Positions 41,382 through 49,863 of a stretch of 53,033 nucleotides of DNA are shown in pieces (position 1 is the first letter of the stretch; the number at the start of each line of letters is the position of its first letter). The position numbers and the translations under genes are program-made. Source of the DNA: Oscillospiraceae bacterium (GTDB lineage: Bacteria; Bacillota; Clostridia; Oscillospirales; Oscillospiraceae); contig CACXMX010000003.1 in assembly GCA_902768805.1 (NCBI GenBank), positions 1 to 53,033 on the forward strand. The letters run 5' to 3'. Below the pieces are notes generated by a model. The model saw only the letters and a program-made list of their open reading frames with translations, did not search any database and was not told the DNA's origin.

Positions 41382-42620
41382 TCACTTGTCTTTCGGGACA
41401 GCCGTGGCAAAATAAATGATATCGCTCATCAGGCGCTCTTCACCGAAGTCCACGGGGTTGGCGAGCCTTCCGTTGATCACGATCGACGCGGTCTGCCCGC
41501 CGTCCAAAGCGTAGGCGTTGTCCACGCCCATCTCCAGAAGCTCGTTCGCCAGCTTCTTCAGGGGGAGCTCGCTGCGTCCCCGGGACGCGACGGCTATAAG
41601 ATAGTGCCCTTCACCCAGCTGGCTGATGGAGCAGCGGGTGTAGTCCTCAAGGATCTGGCCGACGGGGTATTTTTTGGTCGGGACCACGTTTTTCCCGTCT
41701 TCGATCATGATGGGACCGAAGGCAAGGGAGAAGCGGATGTCGTTGTCGGCAATATACTGCTTTACCTCTTCTTCACCGGCCAGCTCCCCGCGGCGCACGA
41801 ACTTCAGATTGCCCGAAGAGTCCACAAAGCAGATATCCAGTTTTCTGGTTTCGCATCGGCAGAGCTTGCTTCCGTAGACCACGATACCGAGCTTGCGGTA
41901 TTTGCAGAAGTCCCCGCTGATCCCCACCACGGCGTTGACGGTATTGGACATCTGGGTGGGCGTGTAGCGGTAGCGGGAGGAGAAGGAGTTGTCCGCCATA
42001 TACCGCCGGAACTGGCTCGGATGAGCGACCACGACCTCGCAGAACGTGAGGTCCATTCCCGCGCTCCTCTGGCGCCAGGTCACGGCGAAAATCGTATCGT
42101 CGCGGTACCAGTTGATCCATTTGTCGTCGGCTGTCTTCCTGTCCGGCGACCAGATGAGCTGCCGGCCGTTGAGCAGAAGCTCCGCCTCCTCAAGGACCCG
42201 GGCTGTATCGGACGGTTTTTTGGAGCGCCCGAACGCGGACTTGGCCGGCTTCGGAGCGACGACGGTGTCGTCCGGGAGCCGGTATGTCGGCTTGATGAAG
42301 ATCAGACCGTCGATATATCCGGCCATCAGATCTCCGGGGCGTATCCCGGCGGCCTCTCCGCCGGCTTCCGGCGCTGCGCTGTCACGGCCGCCGTCCGCCG
42401 GACCGGCGCTTTCCGGGGCGGGGGCGGGGATTTCCTCCGGCGCCGGCAGCGGCGGGAGCTCCGGCTCCGCGGCAGGGGAGACGGAGACCTCTTCCGCGTC
42501 AGCGGGAGCGGTGAACGGAAGACGCGCGCACAGTACCGCGGAGAGCAGCGCCGCCGCTATCGACAGCGCCATGCATATGTACGCCGCGAAGCGGCGGGGT
42601 TTGTTGTCATGTTGAACCAT
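41382..42620 (-). CDS. Phosphodiester glycosidase (NAGPA-type) exoprotein, copy 2
   Basis: A 412-residue paralog of the 39812-41305 product with a shorter linker. It has a membrane helix near residues 12-32 (FAAYICMALSIAAALLSAVL), a proline/glutamate/alanine linker, and the PF09992-type domain from about residue 150: YRDDTIFAVTWRQRSAG, AVVGISGDFC, YPVGQILEDYTRCSISQLG and NAYALDGGQTASIVIN. The start at 42620 follows GGAGATTTTCCGG, the same leader found before copy 1, supporting duplication that included the ribosome site. It starts 66 bases after the Sua5-CoaE gene, probably within one operon. Confidence 0.85.
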   Translation of the reverse strand: MVQHDNKPRRFAAYICMALSIAAALLSAVLCARLPFTAPADAEEVSVSPAAEPELPPLPAPEEIPAPAPESAGPADGGRDSAAPEAGGEAAGIRPGDLMAGYIDGLIFIKPTYRLPDDTVVAPKPAKSAFGRSKKPSDTARVLEEAELLLNGRQLIWSPDRKTADDKWINWYRDDTIFAVTWRQRSAGMDLTFCEVVVAHPSQFRRYMADNSFSSRYRYTPTQMSNTVNAVVGISGDFCKYRKLGIVVYGSKLCRCETRKLDICFVDSSGNLKFVRRGELAGEEEVKQYIADNDIRFSLAFGPIMIEDGKNVVPTKKYPVGQILEDYTRCSISQLGEGHYLIAVASRGRSELPLKKLANELLEMGVDNAYALDGGQTASIVINGRLANPVDFGEERLMSDIIYFATAVPKDK

Positions 42621-42686
42621 TATCCGGAAAATCTCCTGGAAGAGGATATGTTGTCGGGGCCCGGGCACGGCCGCGGGAAAAGGCCC

Positions 42687-43886
42687 TTATATGCCGAACA
42701 GCTCCCTGCAGCGTTCGAGAAGTTCCTCCCGTGAGCCGTCGTTGTGGATCACATAGGTGCAGTGCTGTTCATAATAGGCGTCGCCTTTCTGAGCGGCGAT
42801 GCGGGACAGCGCGTAGTCCCTGTCGATCCCCTCCCGCGCCATGATGCGCGCCGCGCGCCTGTTGGGGTCGGCTACCACGCCCACCGTGAATGTGCACAGT
42901 TCGCCCAGTCCGCTCTCGATAAGCTCCACGGCGTCGATCACGGCTCTTGTCCTTCCGTTTCGCGCGTGCTCGCGCAGCAGCCGGCGGACTTCCTCCCGGA
43001 CATAGCGGTGTGTGATCGCGTTCAGGTCCTGCAGCGCGTCCGCGTCGGAAAACACGATCCGCCCCAGAGCCTTCCGGTCAAAGGAGCCGCCGGGAAACGC
43101 CTCGGGGAAGCGGGAACGCAGCTCGCCGAGCATGGGGACGCACTCCTTCAGCAGGCGGTGATAGACATCGTCGCAGTCCATGCCCGGCGCTCCGCTCTCC
43201 TCCAGATAGTGGAGCACGGTGGTTTTGCCGCCGCCGCTGCCGCCGGTAAGGCCGATCACTTCCATCGCTCCTGTCAGAGCGTCGTCGATCGCCTCTTCCG
43301 GGAGCGCGCCGCGGCGCAGGATCCGGTACGGTGTCCGCGTCAGATCGATGATCGTGGATTCTCTCCCCACGCCGCACGGACCTCCGTCGAGAAGCGCGTC
43401 GATCCTTCCGTCAAAATAGGAGAGGACCTCCTCCGCCGTCTTCGGACTGGGGAGACCGGAGGGATTGGCCGAGGGACCGGCCAGTGGCAGACCGGCCCTG
43501 CGCAGGAGCTCAAGAGTCATCGGGTGGTCCGGACAGCGCAGGCCTACGGTCTCTCCTCCGGCGCGGACGACAGAGGGGATGATATCCTTCGCTTTGAGTA
43601 CTATGGTCAGCGGTCCCGGCCAGAAGGCCCGGGCGAGCGTATAGGCCTGCGGCGGGATATCGACGGCGTATTTCTCCATGTCGGAGGCGCCGGCGACCAT
43701 CAGAGAAAGAGGCTTGATCTCCGGACGGCCCTTGAGCTCATACAGAGCGGCCACGGCGTTCGGATCCAGGCCGTTGACGCACAGCCCGTATACCGTCTCC
43801 GTGGGCACGGCGCAAAATCCGCCGGCGCGCAGGATCTCCGCTGCCGGCGCCGGGTCGTCCCTCCGGGTAAAGATTTGTGTCTTCAT
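42687..43886 (-). CDS. Threonylcarbamoyl-AMP synthase fused to dephospho-CoA kinase
   Basis: A 399-residue fusion. Residues 1-205 are a YrdC/Sua5 domain that makes threonylcarbamoyl-adenylate for the t6A modification of tRNA: FCAVPTETVYGL, LKGRPEIKPLSLM, FWPGPLTIVL, VGLRCPDHP and PLAGPSANPSG. Residues 208-399 are CoaE, which phosphorylates dephospho-CoA: P-loop GLTGGSGGGKTT, MDCDDVYHRLL, RIVFSDADALQDLNAITHRYV and IDAVELIESGL. The short YrdC part lacks the C-terminal Sua5 domain. The start at 43886 has GGAG at an acceptable distance and overlaps the prfA stop by 4 bases. I know of no standard fusion of these two enzymes; a base error creating the fusion is unlikely because both domains read cleanly through. 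Confidence 0.9.
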   Translation of the reverse strand: MKTQIFTRRDDPAPAAEILRAGGFCAVPTETVYGLCVNGLDPNAVAALYELKGRPEIKPLSLMVAGASDMEKYAVDIPPQAYTLARAFWPGPLTIVLKAKDIIPSVVRAGGETVGLRCPDHPMTLELLRRAGLPLAGPSANPSGLPSPKTAEEVLSYFDGRIDALLDGGPCGVGRESTIIDLTRTPYRILRRGALPEEAIDDALTGAMEVIGLTGGSGGGKTTVLHYLEESGAPGMDCDDVYHRLLKECVPMLGELRSRFPEAFPGGSFDRKALGRIVFSDADALQDLNAITHRYVREEVRRLLREHARNGRTRAVIDAVELIESGLGELCTFTVGVVADPNRRAARIMAREGIDRDYALSRIAAQKGDAYYEQHCTYVIHNDGSREELLERCRELFGI

Positions 43887-44956
43887 GATTCGCCGCCTTC
43901 TCCGGCGCTCCGGAGCTGTTCGGCCCGCCACGCGGTAAGCAGAGCGTCGATCAGCTCGTCCAGATCGCCGTTCATCACCGCGTCGAGCCGATAGAGAGTA
44001 AGCCCGATCCGGTGATCGGTGACCCGGCCCTGGGGAAAGTTGTAAGTGCGGATGCGCTCGTTGCGCATCCCGGTGCCCACCTGGGCGCGGCGCTGCGCCG
44101 ACACGGCGGCGTCCTGCCGCTCCTTTTCCGCCCGCGCAAGGCGGGAGGCGAGAATGCTCAGCGCGCGGGCCTTGTTTTTATACTGGCTGCGCTCATCCTG
44201 GCATTCCACGACCATCCCCGTGGGGATATGCGTTACGCGGATGGCGCTGGAGGTCTTGTTCACTTTCTGACCGCCGGCGCCGGAGGAACGGAAGGTGTCG
44301 ATCTGAACATCGTTCAGATCCAGATCAAACTCGTTCTCTTCCAGCTCCGGGAGCACGGCTACGGTGCAGGTGCTGGTGTGAATGCGGCCCTGCGTCTCGG
44401 TCTCGGGGACGCGCTGCACGCGGTGGACGCCGCTCTCGAAACGAAAGCGCGAGAAGGCGTTCTCCCCCTGAACGATAAAGCTGATCTCGCGGATCCCGCC
44501 CAGCTCCGTCTCGCTTCGGTTGGCGATCTCCACCCGGAAACCCTTCCGCTCGGCATACATGGAGTACATTCGGAACAGATCCGCGGCAAACAGGGCGCTC
44601 TCTTCTCCGCCCACCCCTCCGCGGATCTCCACGATCACGTTCTTTCCGTCGTCGGGGTCCTTGGGCAGCAGAAGGATCTTCAGGTCTGCCTCCGCGCGCT
44701 CCATGCCGGCACGCGCCTCCTCCAGCTCCTCCCGGCCCAGGACCCGAAGCTCGGGGTCGGAGAGCATCTCCTCCGCGGTCTGCATATCGGAGCGGCAGCG
44801 CTCGTAACGGCGCCAGGCCTCCATCAAAGGCTCAAGCTCCCGCCGCTCCCTGGTGAGCCGAGCGGAAAGCTCCGTGTCGTTCCATACCTCGCTTTGTGAG
44901 AGTGAATATTCGATCTCCTCGTAACGCTGCGCCAGCTGCCGGATTTTTTCAAGCAT
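43883..44956 (-). CDS. prfA: Peptide chain release factor 1
   Basis: A 357-residue class I release factor for UAA and UAG. The catalytic motif is RSSGAGGQKVNKTSSAIRV (GGQ intact) followed by HIPTGMVVECQDERSQYKNK. The stop-codon tripeptide PxT reads P-E-T in HRVQRVPETET, where most RF1 proteins have P-A-T. GAGGAG precedes the ATG. The gene begins an operon with the Sua5-CoaE fusion; the usual companion prmC, which methylates the GGQ glutamine, is not here. Confidence 0.96.
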   Translation of the reverse strand: MLEKIRQLAQRYEEIEYSLSQSEVWNDTELSARLTRERRELEPLMEAWRRYERCRSDMQTAEEMLSDPELRVLGREELEEARAGMERAEADLKILLLPKDPDDGKNVIVEIRGGVGGEESALFAADLFRMYSMYAERKGFRVEIANRSETELGGIREISFIVQGENAFSRFRFESGVHRVQRVPETETQGRIHTSTCTVAVLPELEENEFDLDLNDVQIDTFRSSGAGGQKVNKTSSAIRVTHIPTGMVVECQDERSQYKNKARALSILASRLARAEKERQDAAVSAQRRAQVGTGMRNERIRTYNFPQGRVTDHRIGLTLYRLDAVMNGDLDELIDALLTAWRAEQLRSAGEGGES

Positions 44957-44987
44957 GGAGAAGGCTCCTCACAGTCGATAATATATT

Positions 44988-45016
44988 ACTATATCATGGG
45001 GGTGTAGGAATGTAAA
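44988..45016 (-). promoter_or_regulatory. Promoter of the prfA operon
   Basis: On the minus strand TTTACA (45016-45011), 17 bp and TATAGT (44993-44988) lie about 30 bases upstream of the prfA start. Confidence 0.6.
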
Positions 45017-45082
45017 GAAATCCAATGCTTTGAAGGGATCAAAAGTGTGTGGGGAAGACCGCCCCGAGCCGCGGCGCGATGA

Positions 45083-45110
45083 TTGATTTTCGGAATAATG
45101 CGTGTATAAT
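45083..45110 (+). promoter_or_regulatory. Promoter of the aldo/keto reductase gene
   Basis: TTGATT (45083-45088), 16 bp and TATAAT (45105-45110) lie 49 bases before the ATG at 45159. Confidence 0.65.
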
Positions 45111-45158
45111 TATATTATTAACAGGAAGTATGACCGACGACTCGGAAGGAGGATCACT

Positions 45159-46274
45159 ATGCCCCACACCATGAAAAACCAATTGAAGCTGGGCTTCGGC
45201 CTGATGCGTCTCCCGCGAAAGGCCGACGGGAGCATCGATGTGGATCTGACCGCGGCTCTCGCGGACAGATTCATCGAGGGCGGAGGAACCTATTTTGACA
45301 CCGCCTATGTATACGAGGGCTCCGAGGAAGCCGCCCGCAAGGCGCTGGTGGAACGCCACGCTCGCGACAGCTTCACCATTGCCAGCAAGCTCAACGCCCG
45401 CGCCGCCCGCAGCAGGGAGGACGCCAGGGCACAGTTCGATATCAGCCGCAAACGTCTGGGCGTGGACTTTTTCGATTTCTATCTGCTCCACGCGATGGGA
45501 GAAGGCAACTACGGCACCTATAACGACTACGGCATCTGGGAGTTCCTGGCGGAAAAGAAAGAACAGGGACTGATCCGGCATCTCGGCTTCTCCTTCCACG
45601 ACACCCCGGCAGTTCTGGACAGGATCCTCACCGACCATCCCGAGGTCGATTTCGTACAGCTCCAGCTCAACTATGCCGACTGGGAGAACCCCGAGGTCGA
45701 ATCCCGCGGCGTATACGAAATGGCCCGACGGCACGGTAAATACGTCACGGTCATGGAGCCCTGCAAGGGCGGCCTGCTGGCAAACCCGCCCAAGGCTGTG
45801 AAGGAGATGTTCGACGCGGCCGCTCCCGGAAAGTCCTACGCTTCCTGGGCGTTCCGCTTCATCGCCTCTCAGGAAGGGATCTTCACCGTGCTCAGCGGCA
45901 TGAATGCCATGGACCAGATGGAAGACAACCTGTCCACCATGCAGAATTTCGTGCCCATGACCGAGGAGGAATACGCGCTGATCGCCAAGGCGCAGGACAT
46001 CATCCTCAACGGGGGTTCCATCCCCTGCACCGGCTGCAGCTACTGCACCGAGGGCTGCCCGCAGCAGATCCCCATCCCGCGGATCTTCCGCACACGCAAC
46101 AACCAGATCCTGTATGATCTGCCTCTGGAAAAGGCCAAAGGAGAATATGCCTTCGCCACCGGCGGACGCGGAAAAGCCTCCGACTGCGTGGAGTGCCGCC
46201 AGTGCGAGGACGCCTGCCCGCAGCATCTGGAGATCACCCGGCTGCTCAAGGAGTGCGCCGCCGCCCTCGAGTAA
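45159..46274 (+). CDS. Aldo/keto reductase with C-terminal ferredoxin domain
   Basis: A 371-residue enzyme. Residues 1-275 form an AKR barrel with GLMRLPRKADG, FDTAYVYEGSEEA (catalytic D and Y), SKLNAR (lysine) and YLLHAMG (histidine). The C-terminal 90 residues carry two four-cysteine groups, CTGCSYCTEGCP and CVECRQCEDACP, each of which could bind a [4Fe-4S] cluster. This AKR-ferredoxin architecture is common in anaerobic Clostridia and suggests a ferredoxin-linked electron route instead of NADPH alone. AAGGAGG precedes the start. The gene is monocistronic. Substrate unknown. Confidence 0.9.
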   Translation: MPHTMKNQLKLGFGLMRLPRKADGSIDVDLTAALADRFIEGGGTYFDTAYVYEGSEEAARKALVERHARDSFTIASKLNARAARSREDARAQFDISRKRLGVDFFDFYLLHAMGEGNYGTYNDYGIWEFLAEKKEQGLIRHLGFSFHDTPAVLDRILTDHPEVDFVQLQLNYADWENPEVESRGVYEMARRHGKYVTVMEPCKGGLLANPPKAVKEMFDAAAPGKSYASWAFRFIASQEGIFTVLSGMNAMDQMEDNLSTMQNFVPMTEEEYALIAKAQDIILNGGSIPCTGCSYCTEGCPQQIPIPRIFRTRNNQILYDLPLEKAKGEYAFATGGRGKASDCVECRQCEDACPQHLEITRLLKECAAALE

Positions 46275-46300
46275 ACCCATAACGATAAGAGATAATCAAA

Positions 46301-46333
46301 AGGGGACAGGTCCTTTACCGGGACCTGTCCCCT
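46301..46333. terminator. Terminator between the reductase and the P-type ATPase
   Basis: A perfect 13-bp stem AGGGGACAGGTCC (46301-46313 with 46321-46333) lies between convergent genes. The T-run is on the minus strand side, so it fits the ATPase gene best. Confidence 0.7.
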
Positions 46334-46420
46334 GTGTTCGCGCTGAACGGGCCAACGCTTCCCCGCCGCGTTTGAGGGGAAGGCGGGGGATACGCGATGA
46401 AAGACGGCCGAAAGGCCGGT

Positions 46421-48334
46421 TTATCCCTGTGCGGCTCCCCACCGCAGCAGACGGACAGAATTCAGGATCACCAGAACGGAGCCCGCATTGTGGACCAGGG
46501 CTCCGGTCACCGGTGAGAGCAGACCCGTGAAGGCCAGCGCGATGGCGGCAAAGTTCAGTACCATGGAAAGCGACAGGTCGGCCGTTATGGTCCTCATCAT
46601 CTCACGGGAGAGCGCCAGAAGGTGAGGAAGCTGACGGATGTCGTCGTTTCCCAGCGTGATATCCGCGGACTCCACGGCAATGTCGCTGCCGATCCCGCCC
46701 ATGGCGATCCCCACGTGCGCGGCTCTCAGCGCCGGCGCATCGTTGACCCCGTCGCCCGTCATGCACACAGGGATGCCGTTCCGCGCCGAGTCTGTGATGA
46801 ACTCCAGCTTGCTCTCCGGAAGGCATTGGGCTCTCCATTCCCGTATCTCCAGCTGCCGGGCAATGCTCCGCGCGGCTTCCCGGCTGTCGCCGGTCAGCAA
46901 AACCGGTTCCACCCCCGCCGACCGTATACGATCGACGGCGTTTCGCGCGTCCGGCCTCACCCGGTCTGCCAGCGCCACAGCGCCGACGCACACGCCGTCC
47001 GCGGCCACGTAGATCAGGGTGCAGCCTTCCTGCCGCATCCAAAGGGCAAAGGCATGCCCCCGGTCGCTGAGCGGGATCTCCCGCTCGTTGAACAGATCGG
47101 CGTTTCCGACCAGGATCCGCCGTTCCCCTATGGTGCCCTCGATGCCCCGGCCGGGCAGCATGATGAAATCCCTCACTGCCGGCAGCGATGCGCTTCCCGA
47201 AGGACAGCCGCGCACCACGGCGCGCGCCAGCGGGTGCTCGGAGCGCTTTTCCGCCGCGGCGGCAAGGACAAGGACGTCCTCCTTCGTCATCGCCGGAACA
47301 AAGCTTTCGACGGCGGCCACATCGGGCTGCCCCCACGTCAGCGTGCCGGTTTTGTCAAAAGCGGCACGCTTTACTTCAGCCAGACGCTCGAGAGCGTCGC
47401 CGCGCCGTACCAGTATGCCGCGCGCGGTCAGATTGCCTATCGCCGCAGAGATCGCCGTCGGCGTGGCGAGAACCATCGAACACGGACAGAAAACCACCAG
47501 CACCGTTACGGCGCGGATGATCTCGCGCGTGAACAGCCATGTCAGAAAGGCGGAGAGCATTGCCCCGAGGACGATCACGGTCGCCCAGCGGTCGGCTTTG
47601 CGGACGATGGGCGCCTTGCCGACGTCTGCAGACTCCGTCATGCGGATCATACGGGAGAGCGAACTGTCCTCGCCCGTTTTTTCCGCCGTCATGTCAAAGG
47701 AACCGAAAAGATTGATCGTTCCTCCCATGACTTCATCTCCCGCGCTTTTATCCACCGGCATGGATTCCCCCGTAAGGACGGACATATCTACGGAGGAAAA
47801 GCCCTCGATGATCCTTCCGTCCGCCGGGATCTTTTCACCGGGAAGAACACGAAGAACATCTCCGCGGCGCACATCCCCGGCCGGGACGAGCGTCTCATCG
47901 CCGTCCCTGAGGACACGCGCCTTGTCGGGCTTGAGCAGCAGAAGACGCTCAATGCCTTTTCGCGCCTTGCGCACCGTCAGCTCTTCCAGCAGGGAGCCAA
48001 AGCGCATAATAAAAGCGACTTCAGCTGCGGCGAACGTCTCGCCGATGGCCAGCGCCGCGATCAGAGCGACGGAAACGAGAACGTCCGCCTTGATATCTCC
48101 CCTCTCCGCCAGCCCTTTCGCGGCTTCCCAAAGAATTGGAGACCCGCAGAGAACTGCCGCGATCCATGCGGGGTCCACAGGGAAGAGATCACGACAGATC
48201 ATGCTGAAAACCAATGCAAGGCCGGAAATACACAGCAGTACGATGTCCCGCCTGACATCGCTTCGCGTGTCGGCGACACGCCGGTCCGGGTCCTCCTCGG
48301 GAGAAGGACTCTTTTTACGTACTCCTTTCATCAT
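46421..48334 (-). CDS. P1B-type heavy-metal-translocating ATPase
   Basis: A 637-residue ion pump lacking an N-terminal metal-binding domain; the first 20 residues are only charged. Motifs present are DMSVLTGES (actuator), the membrane metal motif F-C-P-C-S-M near residue 286, DKTGT with the phosphorylated aspartate near 326, SEHPLA (P1B-specific histidine-proline), [10 protein letters not shown] and the last helix [17 protein letters not shown]. The S after CPC and the HN in the last helix differ from the standard Cu(I) and Zn/Cd subgroups, so the ion is uncertain. The promoter carries CsoR-type operator sequences, which favours copper or another CsoR/RcnR-sensed metal. AAAGGGG precedes the ATG. 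Confidence 0.88.
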   Translation of the reverse strand: MMKGVRKKSPSPEEDPDRRVADTRSDVRRDIVLLCISGLALVFSMICRDLFPVDPAWIAAVLCGSPILWEAAKGLAERGDIKADVLVSVALIAALAIGETFAAAEVAFIMRFGSLLEELTVRKARKGIERLLLLKPDKARVLRDGDETLVPAGDVRRGDVLRVLPGEKIPADGRIIEGFSSVDMSVLTGESMPVDKSAGDEVMGGTINLFGSFDMTAEKTGEDSSLSRMIRMTESADVGKAPIVRKADRWATVIVLGAMLSAFLTWLFTREIIRAVTVLVVFCPCSMVLATPTAISAAIGNLTARGILVRRGDALERLAEVKRAAFDKTGTLTWGQPDVAAVESFVPAMTKEDVLVLAAAAEKRSEHPLARAVVRGCPSGSASLPAVRDFIMLPGRGIEGTIGERRILVGNADLFNEREIPLSDRGHAFALWMRQEGCTLIYVAADGVCVGAVALADRVRPDARNAVDRIRSAGVEPVLLTGDSREAARSIARQLEIREWRAQCLPESKLEFITDSARNGIPVCMTGDGVNDAPALRAAHVGIAMGGIGSDIAVESADITLGNDDIRQLPHLLALSREMMRTITADLSLSMVLNFAAIALAFTGLLSPVTGALVHNAGSVLVILNSVRLLRWGAAQG

Positions 48335-48349
48335 AGACAGCCCCTTTCC

Positions 48350-48400
48350 ATACCCCTATGGGTACATTTGCATTATACCTATAGGGGTATAGGCTGTCAA
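48350..48400 (-). promoter_or_regulatory. Consensus promoter with paired CsoR-type operators
   Basis: On the minus strand TTGACA (48400-48395), 17 bp and TATAAT (48377-48372) form a perfect sigma-A promoter. The spacer and -10 are covered by TATACCTATAGGGGTATA (48374-48391). A second, inverted near-copy, ATACCCCTATGGGTA (48350-48364), lies downstream near the start site. Both match the TACC-N4/5-GGGGTA pattern of CsoR-family operators. Repressor binding there would block RNA polymerase. No csoR gene is in the window. Confidence 0.75.
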
Positions 48401-48473
48401 GAGCGATCTGCGGTTTGTCTGTACCTGCCGCATTGAGCGGTTCGGGAAAGGGAAAAGCGCCTCGCCAAAAAGA

Positions 48474-48501
48474 AAAGACCCACCCCTTCGGATGAGTCTT
48501 T
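48474..48501 (-). terminator. Terminator of the 129-residue protein gene
   Basis: On the minus strand a 12-bp stem with two G-T pairs (48501-48490 with 48485-48474) is followed by TTCTTTTT. Confidence 0.7.
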
Positions 48502-48544
48502 TTGCTGTCCGTGCCGCACCGAACGGCGCTCCGTAAGCATGGCT

Positions 48545-48934
48545 TCACGGTTTCCAGACGAACAGGCCTTCTCCCGCTGCAATGGGCATGAGCAGCTCCA
48601 GCAGCCGGTCATCCGGGTTGAAGACCGTCAGATGGGTATCATCCGGCTCAGACAGGATCATGGAATCACCGGCCAGGATATAGACGTACTCTTCGTCCAT
48701 GACAGCCCTGATCCGCTCCGGAGGGGGATTGAGCTCTCCTTTCAGCGAAATGTCCATATAGCAGTTCAGCTTCAGGATCACGTTGAGGTGCTTTCTCTTG
48801 ATTTCGGCAAGCTGTTCGTGAAGAAAGAAATCCTCTATTGTGAAATACTGTCCCGGTGATCCTTTGGCGACCTGCGCGGGCAGGATATCAACGATCCAGT
48901 ACGGGGTATTTAAAAGCTCGTCTATTCGGCTCAT
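48545..48934 (-). CDS. Conserved hypothetical protein, 129 residues
   Basis: A cytoplasmic protein starting MSRIDELLNTPYWIVDILP and ending AAGEGLFVWKP. I have the impression of close relatives across gut Clostridia, but no function is known to me. It has mixed alpha/beta composition, no membrane segment and few cysteines. Conserved-looking stretches are KRKHLNVILKLNCYMDISL and DSMILSEPDDTHLTVFNPDD. GGGAGA precedes the ATG and a terminator follows, so it is a single-gene unit. Confidence 0.75.
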   Translation of the reverse strand: MSRIDELLNTPYWIVDILPAQVAKGSPGQYFTIEDFFLHEQLAEIKRKHLNVILKLNCYMDISLKGELNPPPERIRAVMDEEYVYILAGDSMILSEPDDTHLTVFNPDDRLLELLMPIAAGEGLFVWKP

Positions 48935-48970
48935 ATATTCGTTCTCCCGCTTCGGAATGTCATTCCGATC

Positions 48971-49741
48971 TCACTTCATATAGGGTTCGGCTGCCTTGAG
49001 CAGCTTCTTTCCGGCTTCCCCGGTATTCCGGGACCAGGGAATGTAGTCAAAGCCGTGGGTATTGCCGCGGAAAACATCGACGGAGGCTTCGATCCCGGCT
49101 TCGTTCAGTTTCCGCACATAGGTCAGCGTTTCATCATAGAACGGCTCCCCGTCCTCAATATACGTGTAGCAGGGGGGAAGCCCGCTGAAGTCCGATGCCC
49201 GGGAGGGCGAGGCGTAGGGAGGCACCCTGTCGCTCCCATACAGGTCACGAAGATACAGGCGCCAGCCCCGGTGATTCTTCTTCGTGTTCCAGCCATGGGC
49301 GTGATTGTCTCGTGACGAATCCGTATCCTCACAGTCCAGCATGGGGTACAGCGGGATCTGGAAGGAAACCGGGATTTCCCCCTTGTCCCTGGCGTACAGG
49401 CAGATGGCTGCCGCCAGACCTCCGCCGGCGCTCTCGCCGCCGACAATGATGCGGTTTCTGTCAACACCAAGCTCGTCCGCATGATCGTACATGTATTTCA
49501 GGGCGGCATAGCAATCCTCAAGCGCGGCAGGGTAAGGGGCTTTTTTGGCAAGACGATACTCGGGGGATATGACAACGCCCCCGTAATGCCCGGCCAGCAT
49601 TCTTCCCTTCGAATAATAGACCATGGCGGCCATTCCCATAACATAGCCGCCGCCGTGGATCCAGAGTATACCCGGGCCTTTTCCGTATGTGAGGATGATG
49701 AGCTTCATCCTTCCCGCCGGGGTGCTGATGATTCTTTTCAT
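48971..49741 (-). pseudogene. Alpha/beta hydrolase (HSL-like), probably 5'-truncated
   Basis: A 256-residue esterase/lipase-like protein of the hormone-sensitive-lipase family with the oxyanion motif IHGGGYVMG, the nucleophile elbow GESAGGG, and a C-terminal GNTHGFDYIPW (catalytic histidine). Catalytic residues therefore look intact. However, the ATG at 49741 has no ribosome site, and the frame continues open upstream to about 49811 with sequence resembling the missing N terminus (DKRFPYVRDERSHET) before hitting a stop, with no start codon. Family members usually have about 300 residues. I read this as loss of the 5' end and promoter; a functional short version cannot be excluded. Confidence 0.6.
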
Positions 49742-49863
49742 GGTTTCATGGCTTCTTTCATCTCGGACGTATGGAAATCTTTTGTCAGCATCGACTTGTA
49801 TAGGCGGTCATGATGCGGAAAGGGTAGATTCCTGTGTATTGCGCTGCGGGAGAGAAACTCCCG

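Noticed and set aside
46421..48334. Naming the ATPase copA
   Set aside because: The CPCS and HN motifs and the missing metal-binding domain do not fit the standard copper exporter; only the operator type points to copper.
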